Shown: positions 22,014 to 29,643 of the stretch, one piece after another
How the letters are laid out: every line of letters begins with the position of its first letter
How positions within the stretch are numbered: the first letter of the stretch is position 1
Source: Thiocystis violacea
Lineage (GTDB): Bacteria > Pseudomonadota > Gammaproteobacteria > Chromatiales > Chromatiaceae
DNA: 64,000 nucleotides
Direction of reading: 5' to 3'
Assembly: GCF_016583565.1 (NCBI RefSeq)
Contig: NZ_NRRF01000014.1
Coordinates: 1-64,000 of the forward strand
Notes under the pieces: generated by a model
Seen by the model: only the letters and a program-made list of their open reading frames with translations
Database searches by the model: none
Told to the model about the DNA's origin: nothing
Translations under genes and position numbers: made by a program

Positions 22014-23717
22014 GTGACGAGCAAACGTATCAGCGTAGACCCGGTGACTCGCATCGAAGGCCATTTGCGGGTCGATTGCGATATCAAGGACGGCAAGGTG
22101 GTGGACGCCTGGTCCAGTGGGCAAATGTGGCGCGGTATCGAGACCATCCTCACCGGGCGCGACCCGCGCGACGCCTGGCTCTACACCCAGCGCATCTGCG
22201 GCGTCTGCACCACGGTGCATGCCATCGCCTCGGTGCGGGCGGTGGAGGACGCGCTCAAGCTGGAGATCCCGCTGAATGCCCAGCTGATCCGCAACCTCAT
22301 CGTCGCGGCCCACGGCATCCATGATCACGTCGTGCACTTCTATCACCTCTCGGCACTCGACTGGGTCGACGTGGTCTCCGCCCTGCAGGCGGATCCCAAG
22401 GCGACCGAGACCCTGGCGCAGAGCCTCTCGGACTGGCCGAACAACAACGCGACCTACTTCGCCGCGGTGCAGGGGCGGGTCAAGAAGCTGGTTGAAAGCG
22501 GTCAGCTCGGTATCTTCGCGCACGGTTACTGGGGCCACGAGGCGATGAAGCTGCCGCCCGAGGCCAATCTGATGGCCGTCGCGCACTATCTGGAAGCGAT
22601 GGAGTATCAGCGTAAATCCAACCAGATTACGGCGATCCTCGGCTCCAAGACCCCGCACATCCAGAACCTGGCGGTCGGCGGCGTGGCCAATGCCATCAAC
22701 CCGAACGACCAGTCCGCCCTCAACATGGAGCGCCTCGCCTACATCCAGACGCTGATGGCCGAGCTGGAGGGCTTCCTGCGCAAGGTCTATCTGCCGGACG
22801 TCATCGCCATCGCCGCCCTCTATGCCGATTGGCTGCCCTACGGGGCTGGTGTCATGAACTATCTGTCCGTCCCGGACTTCCCGCGCGACACCAAGGGAAC
22901 GGACTTCGGGATGCCCGGCGGTTACATTCCGGCCGCGAATCTGGATGCCTTCCAGGCCGTCAGCCACTTCGGCGACCCCTTCTTCGAGCAAAACGTCAAG
23001 GAGAGCATCAAGCACAGCTGGTATCAGGGCGACTGGACGCGCTCGCCCTACGAGGGCGAGACCGTGCCCGAATACACGGACTTCCAGGAGGACGCCGCCT
23101 ATTCCTGGGTCAAGTCGCCGACCTTCAACGACGAGCCGGCCCAGGTCGGACCGCTCGCCAACGTGCTGGCCATGGTCGCGGCCGGCCACGAAGGCACGCT
23201 CGGCTATCTCAACGACGCGGTGGCGCGCATCGGTGCCATCGCTGGTAAAGAGGTGCCGATGAGCGCGCTGCACTCATCCCTGGGGCGTCACCTGGCGCGC
23301 TGCATCCGCACCCAGGTGCTCTACGACATGATGGTCGAGAACTACCATGCCCTGGTCGCCAACATCGCCAGCGGTGACGTGACCACCTTCAATCGGCCGA
23401 CCTTCCCCAAGGGCGAGCAGATGGGCTATGGCTTCCACGAGGCGCCGCGTGGCGTGCTCTCGCACTGGGTCGTGATCGAGAACGGCAAGATCAAGAACTA
23501 CCAGGCCGTGGTGCCCTCCACCTGGAACGCCGGCCCGCGCAACCAGAACGACGCGCGCGGTCCCTACGAGGCGTCGCTGATCGACAACCCCATCCTCGAC
23601 GAGGAGCGGCCGCTGGAGGTGCTGCGCACGGTGCATTCCTTCGACCCTTGTCTCGCCTGCGCCATCCATTTGCACGACAACGAACGGCGGGAGATCGTGC
23701 GTGTCAAGGCATTCTGA
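22014..23717 (+). CDS. hybC: [NiFe] hydrogenase 2 large subunit
   Basis: The 567-residue large subunit holds the Ni-Fe centre, with ligands RICGVCT (Cys62, Cys65) and DPCLACAIH (Cys546, Cys549, His552). The 15 residues after His552 form the cleavable C-terminal peptide. It starts with GTG at 22014, preceded by CGGAG; no upstream ATG fits. It is 148 bases after hybB, interrupted by a repeat element, and overlaps hybD by 17 bases. It is clearly related to HynL of the first locus but partnered with a HybA/HybB-type electron route instead of Isp1/Isp2. Confidence 0.97.
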   Translation: MTSKRISVDPVTRIEGHLRVDCDIKDGKVVDAWSSGQMWRGIETILTGRDPRDAWLYTQRICGVCTTVHAIASVRAVEDALKLEIPLNAQLIRNLIVAAHGIHDHVVHFYHLSALDWVDVVSALQADPKATETLAQSLSDWPNNNATYFAAVQGRVKKLVESGQLGIFAHGYWGHEAMKLPPEANLMAVAHYLEAMEYQRKSNQITAILGSKTPHIQNLAVGGVANAINPNDQSALNMERLAYIQTLMAELEGFLRKVYLPDVIAIAALYADWLPYGAGVMNYLSVPDFPRDTKGTDFGMPGGYIPAANLDAFQAVSHFGDPFFEQNVKESIKHSWYQGDWTRSPYEGETVPEYTDFQEDAAYSWVKSPTFNDEPAQVGPLANVLAMVAAGHEGTLGYLNDAVARIGAIAGKEVPMSALHSSLGRHLARCIRTQVLYDMMVENYHALVANIASGDVTTFNRPTFPKGEQMGYGFHEAPRGVLSHWVVIENGKIKNYQAVVPSTWNAGPRNQNDARGPYEASLIDNPILDEERPLEVLRTVHSFDPCLACAIHLHDNERREIVRVKAF

Positions 23718-24243
23718 GTCGGGCGGGGATGTCCTGCTGATCGGCTGGGGCAACATTCTGCTGAGCGATGAGGGCGTGGGTGTCCACGCCCTGCGCCGGC
23801 TCGAACGGGACTACCGCTACGCGCCCGAGGTTCAGCTGGTGGACGGCGGGACCTCGGGGCTGGATCTATTGCCGCTGTTCGGGGAATACCGGCGCATCCT
23901 CATGCTGGATGCGGTCGCCCTGGATGAGGCTCCGGGCGAGATCCGGGTGATTCGCGGCGCGGACATCCGCCGCCTGCTCACCCAGAAGCTCTCTGTGCAC
24001 CACCTGGGCGTCTCCGATGTGCTCGCCGTCGCGGAGCTGCTGGACTACGCGCCCGAGGAGATCGTCCTGGTCGGCATCGTCCCCGAGCACCTGGAACTTG
24101 GGCTGGAGCTGTCACCGACGCTCGTCGCGCGTTTGCCAAGCTTCATTGAAACGACGCTGTCGATCTTGCGGGAATGGGGCGTGCGAGGCGAGCAGCGAGA
24201 TGCATCCGAGATGCCCGCCGCGCCCTTGTCGCTCTTCTCGTGA
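23701..24243 (+). CDS. hybD: Hydrogenase 2 maturation protease
   Basis: The 180-residue endopeptidase processes the C-terminus of HybC. Its LLIGWGNILLSDEGVG block and nickel-sensing residues Glu24, Asp70 and His101 line up with Glu16, Asp62 and His93 of E. coli HybD, offset by a constant eight residues. It begins with GTG inside the 3' end of hybC, ensuring coupled translation. The stop codon lies within a palindromic hairpin (24240-24262). It is the second protease gene in the window and presumably specific for HybC. Confidence 0.94.
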   Translation: MSRHSESGGDVLLIGWGNILLSDEGVGVHALRRLERDYRYAPEVQLVDGGTSGLDLLPLFGEYRRILMLDAVALDEAPGEIRVIRGADIRRLLTQKLSVHHLGVSDVLAVAELLDYAPEEIVLVGIVPEHLELGLELSPTLVARLPSFIETTLSILREWGVRGEQRDASEMPAAPLSLFS

Positions 24244-24262
24244 CACCGCTCCGCGGTGTCAC
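24240..24262 (+). repeat. Palindromic hairpin overlapping the hybD stop
   Basis: Perfect 10-bp arms gtgacaccgc and gcggtgtcac surround loop tcc; the hybD TGA is part of the first arm. No T-run follows. It is the sister of the hairpin at 11207-11229 beyond hynD and probably protects or ends the hyb mRNA. Confidence 0.85.
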
Positions 24263-24325
24263 GCGCCTCGACCGACAAAGAAGATCACTGCCCGCGTGAC
24301 CTTCCGCAACCCGGCGTGAACAGGC

Positions 24326-24793
24326 TCATCCGAGCGCCGATTGGAGAAAGGCGCTCGCGATCCTATGCTGATGTCTGGCCTCATCCGTCTCTGAAGCCGT
24401 GTCGTCTTCCATCATGGCGCAGGTCACTGCCATGCGCGCATTCACAGCGGCTTTCCATGCCCGGTTCTGCTTGTCCGTCAGCATGTCGTCCGGTGTCAGC
24501 GCCGCTGCCGTGGCGGCGGCGACGAAGTGGTCGGCCTGAGCCATCCAGTCCGTGTCCTTGCCGCAGTCGGTATAGCTCTTGACCGCATAGGCCTTGGCCG
24601 CCCGATAGGCATCCTCCAGCTCGCCTGGCGTTATGGTTTCCCGCAGTCCCGTGGCGATGGCGCGATGCAGACGCTCGTCCCTGATCAGATGTTGCAGGTG
24701 CTCCGCGAACGTGCAACCCAGTCTACGCTGCTGTGCGGCGCTCAGCCCCTCAAGTGCCTGACGGAGATCCTGGTCGGTATCGATCTTGGCCAT
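24326..24793 (-). CDS. Hypothetical helical protein
   Basis: The 155-residue protein is rich in Ala, Asp and charged residues, predicted mainly helical, with no signal peptide, membrane segment or motif I can name. Distinct stretches are AAQQRRLGCTFAEHLQHLI near residue 30 and LTPDDMLTDKQNRAWKAAV near residue 105. GAGGA lies about ten bases before the ATG at 24793, which is why that start is preferred to the longer frame. It converges with the hyb operon and is divergent from ppsR. I do not recognise the family. Confidence 0.7.
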   Translation of the reverse strand: MAKIDTDQDLRQALEGLSAAQQRRLGCTFAEHLQHLIRDERLHRAIATGLRETITPGELEDAYRAAKAYAVKSYTDCGKDTDWMAQADHFVAAATAAALTPDDMLTDKQNRAWKAAVNARMAVTCAMMEDDTASETDEARHQHRIASAFLQSALG

Positions 24794-25037
24794 TGGCTGC
24801 TGTCCTCGGGCGAGTGGATGGGTCATCGCAGGTGCTCGCGAGCGCTGTGCGACGGGCGCTGGGCATATCACCAAATTCCACTATAGATCACATTGACATG
24901 AGTCACAGGTCGGCGTGGGCGGAAAGGGGATATGCTGAACCGACCTACGGCCGATACGTATCGGTTCGAGGCCCTGCGCCGGATCCGGCGGCACCGCCCG
25001 AGGACGTCGGCACCAACCACAGTCAGCAAGAGACCAC

Positions 25038-25895
25038 ATGAACCGCACTGTCTTTTTCGTCTCCGAGAGTACGGGGATCACCGCCGAGACCCTGGGCCAC
25101 AGTCTGCTCTCTCAGTTCGATACGGTGGATTTCGAGCAAGTCTACATGCCCTACATCAACACCGAGCTGCGCGCCAAGGCGCTGACTCAGCGGATGCAAG
25201 AGGCGGCGGACCGCGACGGTGCTCGGCCGATCGTTTTCGCGACCATGCTCAACAATCAGATCCGCGACATCCTCAAGGGCGGCAACTGTTTCTACATGGA
25301 GCTGTTCGAGGTCTTCGTCGATCCGCTGTCCGCCGAGCTGGGCGTGCCGCCGAGCCTGCAGTCAGGCCGCAGCCACGCCATCACCAAACCCAGCTACTAC
25401 ACCAAGCGGATCGAGGCGATCAATTTCGCCATGGCCAACGACGACGGCATCCGGCCCGACAACTTCCATCGCGCCGATGTGGTCTTGACCGGGGTTTCGC
25501 GTTCCGGCAAGACGCCAACCTGCCTCTATCTAGCGATGCACTACGGTCTGCGCTCGGCGAACTATCCGATTACGGAAGAGGACTTCGAGCGCGGAGACGT
25601 GCCTCAGCTCCTCTACGACTGTCGGCACAAGCTCTTCGCCCTCACCATCGACCCCCAGCGGCTGCAGCTGATTCGCGAGGAACGGCGACCGGGTAGCCCC
25701 TACGCCTCGCTCAAGCGCTGCCAGGATGACATCCGCATGGCGCACCAGATCTACAAACGCCTGCAGGTGCCGGTGCTCAATACCACCACGCAATCCATCG
25801 AGGAGATTTCCTCGCAGATCATCAAGGCGCTGAAGGAGACGCAGGAAGGTCGGCCGATGGCGGTCGCTGAATTCGGCGGTGCTGCCGGACGATAA
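25038..25895 (+). CDS. ppsR: PEP synthase regulatory kinase/pyrophosphorylase
   Basis: The 285-residue protein belongs to the DUF299 family. PpsR inactivates phosphoenolpyruvate synthase by ADP-dependent phosphorylation of a threonine and reactivates it by phosphate-dependent removal. Family hallmarks are FFVSESTGITAETLG at the N-terminus, a P-loop GVSRSGKT near residue 155, ANYPI and the LTIDP/LxxIR region. Length is typical. It is often divergent from ppsA; here the neighbour is an unrelated small gene and ppsA is not in the window. Carbon flow between pyruvate and PEP is its target. Confidence 0.96.
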   Translation: MNRTVFFVSESTGITAETLGHSLLSQFDTVDFEQVYMPYINTELRAKALTQRMQEAADRDGARPIVFATMLNNQIRDILKGGNCFYMELFEVFVDPLSAELGVPPSLQSGRSHAITKPSYYTKRIEAINFAMANDDGIRPDNFHRADVVLTGVSRSGKTPTCLYLAMHYGLRSANYPITEEDFERGDVPQLLYDCRHKLFALTIDPQRLQLIREERRPGSPYASLKRCQDDIRMAHQIYKRLQVPVLNTTTQSIEEISSQIIKALKETQEGRPMAVAEFGGAAGR

Positions 25896-26045
25896 GCCTC
25901 CAAGAGGCGGACGGCCCCGGCTGCCTCCCCAGTCAGAGATGCCTGCGGCGGTCGGATGAGCCGCGATTCCGCGCCATGGCTTGAGTCTGGCCGCGCGAAG
26001 CCGGCGTTGCGTTGCAAGGGCGCTGCATTCAGAGACCGAACGAAA

Positions 26046-26067
26046 CAGGGCCGGCGAGCCGGCCCTG
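26046..26067 (-). terminator. Rho-independent terminator of the sulfur-globule-like gene
   Basis: A 9-bp GC stem (cagggccgg / ccggccctg) with loop cgag is followed, on the minus strand, by tttcgtt. It lies 40 bases beyond the stop of the Gly/Trp/Tyr-rich gene and could also act on ppsR from the other side. Confidence 0.7.
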
Positions 26068-26107
26068 CGAGCGCCTGAATCAGGAGGGAGCGCCTCCGGT
26101 CACGGCG

Positions 26108-26443
26108 CTATTTCTCGGCAGCGGAGCTTGTCGGGGCCGCGGGAGCGACTGGCGCCGCTGCATAGGGATAGCCGTAGCCGCCCCATGGATAGCCTGCGCC
26201 GCCCCAGCCAGGATACCCTCCCCAACCGGGGTAACCACCCCAGCCCGGATAACCGCCCCAGCCGTAGCCTGGATAGCCGCCCCATCCATAACCCGGGTAC
26301 CCACCCCACCAGGGTCCGCCGTGCCAGGGGCCGCCGTACCAGGGTCCGCCCCAAGATCCCCAGAAGGCATTCGCGGGCAAGGTTGCGAGTGAAGTTGCGC
26401 CAGCAAGTGTCAGACTGGCCGTGGTCAAGAGCAGTCGCTTCAT
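26108..26443 (-). CDS. Candidate sulfur globule envelope protein (Gly/Tyr/Trp/Pro-rich)
   Basis: The 111-residue protein has a signal peptide (MKRLLLTTASLTLAGATSLATLPANA, cleavage before FWG). Its mature part of about 85 residues is made of GGYPGYGW- and GGYPGW-type repeats, then a short Ala/Pro tail. Purple sulfur bacteria coat their periplasmic sulfur globules with small, exported, repetitive proteins rich in glycine and aromatic residues (SgpA/B/C), and size, export signal and composition fit that group. This is an inference from composition, since low-complexity sequences mislead homology. It is a single-gene unit with its own GAGAGG ribosome site and terminator. Confidence 0.65.
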   Translation of the reverse strand: MKRLLLTTASLTLAGATSLATLPANAFWGSWGGPWYGGPWHGGPWWGGYPGYGWGGYPGYGWGGYPGWGGYPGWGGYPGWGGAGYPWGGYGYPYAAAPVAPAAPTSSAAEK

Positions 26444-27490
26444 TGTTGTGCCTCTCTCGTAACGCATGAGGGTGTCGGGGAAATCCCCGGAGAAAGTCTA
26501 GCCAGGATGGCGGTGGCGGCAAGTGTTTTCTGGAGCATTTCGGTCTGGGCTCGCCCGCCTGAGTAACCAGGACGCGTGGGACGCGGCCGAGACGTCCCTG
26601 CCCGGGCGAGCAGCTGGCCGTCGTCGAGGAAGAAGGCGAGTTCCGTGCGGAGATCGGTCGCCGCCTAGACGCACTGGTTGAGCGCGAGGACGAGCGCGCT
26701 CTGGCGTCGCGCGGCGCTGGCGATCCCGAGCGCGGTGCTCGAGCCGCAGAGGCGTCCCCATAGCAGCCGCTCGCCGGTGCGCTGCGGCAAGGACGGATCG
26801 CCGCGACTAGCGAGTAGAGCTGGGCCTTCGCCGCCGCGTGCATCGTGCCGCTCGTGCGAAATCGCGTTGTCGCCATGCAGCCAGCCATCTGAGACTCGAG
26901 GGATGACTCCCGCAGCTTGACGGTGCCCACGTCTTCGGCGATCTGGGCGACCCCTCCACGGATATGGCGCAGGTGCTCGAGAATCAGATTTTCCGAGTTT
27001 TCAATCATAAACCTTCCCCGACAGCCATCGAATCGGAAGTACAGCGCCCTAGATCGGCCATTCCGCCGTCCACTTTGATGTCTGAAGCCTACCGGCAGAC
27101 ACCCCAAGAACTCGCCGGCTGAGCGTTCTCGCGGATGTCTGGATTCACGCTCGGTCACCCCAAGGCGGGCTATCGCTTGCAGCCTTCCAGCGGGCTAAGG
27201 AACCCGGCGCGCGTGGCCATAGAAGATCGGTGAGGGAAACGGGAAACAGGGTACGGCGTGCCATCAAATCGCCCACTCAACTGTGACGCTCAAGCCAAAT
27301 GAGAGGGATGCCATCGGGAACGACGGAACGGTATTCTGGCGCTCACTCAGGACCACTCGTACTTGCGGCACGTGATACGATTGCCCTCGCAGTATGCGAT
27401 TGATTAGGAGCGACGAAGAAATAGGCTCTCAATCGGATCGCCTATACGTTGTCGCTCACGCGTTACCATGCCAACTCGGGGAGCTTAGAG
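26444..27490. other. Gene-poor, rearranged stretch
   Basis: Apart from the debris described separately, nothing convincing is encoded here. The right half (27200-27490) is noticeably less GC-rich than the surroundings and leads into the beta-propeller gene, suggesting that this part was acquired or has lost genes. Confidence 0.45.
26665..27008 (-). pseudogene. Degenerate small coiled-coil gene and other debris
   Basis: From 27008 the minus strand reads MIENSENLILEHLRHIRG..IAEDVGTVKLRESSLESQMAG. This looks like the start of a common small coiled-coil protein whose relatives continue with more heptads. After about 45 residues the reading turns into unrelated Arg/Ser-rich sequence. A second protein-like stretch in another frame (LLWGRLCGSSTALGIASAARR) ends at a TAG at 26665. 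Frames shift repeatedly between pieces, so I read this as decayed coding DNA. No piece is identified with certainty. Confidence 0.4.
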
Positions 27491-29287
27491 ATGCCAGTCA
27501 GACGAAAATGCGTCTATGCCTATTCTTGGATCTACCTCTTATCAGCCTTGGTCTTCCCCGCCAGCCCTGGAATGGCATTCAGTTTCGTTGCAAGTTATGA
27601 TGTGCTCTTCGATGGGTGGGACATCTATGACACGGGCGGCGATGATGCCAATTTCAACATATCCGTTGCGCGATTGAGTGGCGACGGTTCTCGCATCGCA
27701 TTCGCCGGCCACGTGAGATATCCCAGCACTTATACCACCGACTATCGGCTGTATATTGTCGACTTCGATGGCTCCAATCTCTTGGAGATCCCACTTCCAG
27801 TCGATCCTGATCCCATGCGGGTCTACGATATTGCGATCAACGAAGATGGTTCGCGGTTCTTTTTCATGACGCCGTGGTATCAGCATCGCATCTACAGGGT
27901 AGACGTCTCGCAGGGTCCGGTGGATCCGCAAGTCACACAGATCGCGGATCTTCTCGGCCTACACAACAAAGAAATCGCTTCTGCCATCAAGACGACGGCT
28001 GCCGGCGATTGGGTCTACTACACGGATTGGGAGTACCAAGTCGGAACCGGCGATCTCTTGAGATTGTCCTGGGAAGGCGGTCTTCCAGAAGTCGTCATCG
28101 ATGACACAGCGGTACCGATAGAGGAGGCCGGCGTGGGGTGGCAGGTACGTGATTTCGATATCTCGGACGATGGTAGCGCGATCGTCTTTTCGCTCGAGGG
28201 CTACTGGGATACCCAGGGTGTCCGTCACGATCGCTGGTTTGGTTGGCTTTCCCTCGATTCAACAGGCTTCCACCAGCTTACTCCCATCGACAAGGCAGGA
28301 GAGACTCCCGGTGTCATCTCGGGTGATGGCTCTAAGATCGTCTTCAGCGACAGCTCGAACAGCTACAAGTACCTTTCGGTGGATACCGGCGGCGCCACGC
28401 CTGTCGAGATCGAGGACAAGGGCTATAATTTTGCTGGCGCATCGCTGAATCAGCGTGGCACAAGGTTGTTTTATGCGGATCATTTGGCTCGTTCGGGCCG
28501 CATCGCTAATACCGACGGTCGGGGTGGCGAGCCGATCCTTCCCGATTCGGACGTAAACGCGATCAGGCTCGAAGTGAACGCCGATGCCCAGTTCAGCAGC
28601 GACGGCCAACGTGTCGCATTCATCAGCCGGGTGCCTACTGGTCCATGGACCGAGGAGCCGCTGCGTCTCTATGCAGGAATCTTCAATGATCGCCGATGGG
28701 CGAGCGCGGGTCCGGCAATCGCGGACATCGCGTTCAGTCCGCCGTTCATCGGGGAAGACATCAATGCACAGGTTCTGTTGACCTCGAGCGCCACGGCGGG
28801 CGTTGGCGGAGTGGAACGCGTCTCGCTCGATAGCATCGTGAACGGACGTTACTACGGGAGTTCTCCGTGGGAAGACTTCTCTTACGGCTTCCTCCACCAC
28901 CCGGTGGACGACGGGGTCCATCCAGATGTGACAGCCGGGGACGGCATCTACTCGGCGGTCACGAGCAAGAATCCGGACTATGCCGGCAGTCCTCTCTATC
29001 GCATCACCGCGCGGGTCGGGTTCATGGATAGCGTCGGCAACGTGGCGGTCGCCGACAGGACGTTGTGGGCGGCCTCTGACTTTTGCTCGGGCGATGACGT
29101 GAGCCTGACTGATCATGACTTTCTGCCCCAGACGTATTCCATCTGTGTTGGAGGCAGCACGATGAGTCTGGGCTCGGCCGTGCAGGTTCTCGCAGGTGCG
29201 AGTGTCGTCGTGAGCGCTCCTCGGACCCTGCTGCGCGCCGGGTTCCGGGGTTGGCCTGGTGCGGCGCTCCAGATCCTCGTTCCCTAG
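27491..29287 (+). CDS. Secreted TolB-like beta-propeller protein
   Basis: The 598-residue protein has a signal peptide (about residues 1-29) and, from about residue 45 to 400, repeated blades of the TolB/PD40 kind (SGDGSRIAF, NEDGSRFFF, SDDGSAIVF, SGDGSKIVF, SSDGQRVAF). An Ig-like or VCBS-like stretch (about 415-530) and a short C-terminal domain (GGSTMSLGSAVQVLAGASVVV) follow. Such proteins bind ligands or other proteins at the surface; there is no catalytic motif. The start at 27491 has GGGAG eight bases upstream. Base composition is lower in GC than the neighbours, hinting at transfer. The function is unknown. Confidence 0.8.
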   Translation: MPVRRKCVYAYSWIYLLSALVFPASPGMAFSFVASYDVLFDGWDIYDTGGDDANFNISVARLSGDGSRIAFAGHVRYPSTYTTDYRLYIVDFDGSNLLEIPLPVDPDPMRVYDIAINEDGSRFFFMTPWYQHRIYRVDVSQGPVDPQVTQIADLLGLHNKEIASAIKTTAAGDWVYYTDWEYQVGTGDLLRLSWEGGLPEVVIDDTAVPIEEAGVGWQVRDFDISDDGSAIVFSLEGYWDTQGVRHDRWFGWLSLDSTGFHQLTPIDKAGETPGVISGDGSKIVFSDSSNSYKYLSVDTGGATPVEIEDKGYNFAGASLNQRGTRLFYADHLARSGRIANTDGRGGEPILPDSDVNAIRLEVNADAQFSSDGQRVAFISRVPTGPWTEEPLRLYAGIFNDRRWASAGPAIADIAFSPPFIGEDINAQVLLTSSATAGVGGVERVSLDSIVNGRYYGSSPWEDFSYGFLHHPVDDGVHPDVTAGDGIYSAVTSKNPDYAGSPLYRITARVGFMDSVGNVAVADRTLWAASDFCSGDDVSLTDHDFLPQTYSICVGGSTMSLGSAVQVLAGASVVVSAPRTLLRAGFRGWPGAALQILVP

Positions 29288-29643
29288 CACCTATGGGGCG
29301 TCTCCGCACGCTCTGCGCACCCATGGCCGCGAGGCCTAGCGCAGCAGTGCGGAACCACCCGACCCTGGGGCGCGCGAACAATCGGATTGGATAGATGATT
29401 TCGCCGAAGCCTGGGGTTGCTCCTGCGGCTCGCGGCGTATGGCGCGAGCCCTTCCGTCTGTGGGCTGCCGCGTGAGTCGCCATCAGCTGCGCCGCTCGAT
29501 GCGTCAAGCGGGCATCCAGGTGCGTTTCTGCACGAGGCGTCACGCTCCTTTCCAAGGCGCAGCACATCGATAGGGAGCCTTGACCAAATCCGGGTGATTT
29601 TCGGTAAGATGCCTGTGGTCAATCCGTCGTTGAGGGTCGATTC
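29288..29643 (+). promoter_or_regulatory. Upstream region of the cytochrome/ASPIC/TPR operon
   Basis: No gene is visible. A hairpin at 29428-29449 (gctcgcg / cgcgagc) may end the preceding transcript. A possible promoter is ttgacc at 29580-29585 and taagat at 29605-29610, but its 19-base spacing is longer than ideal. The last 35 bases before the ATG at 29644 lack a strong ribosome site. Confidence 0.35.
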
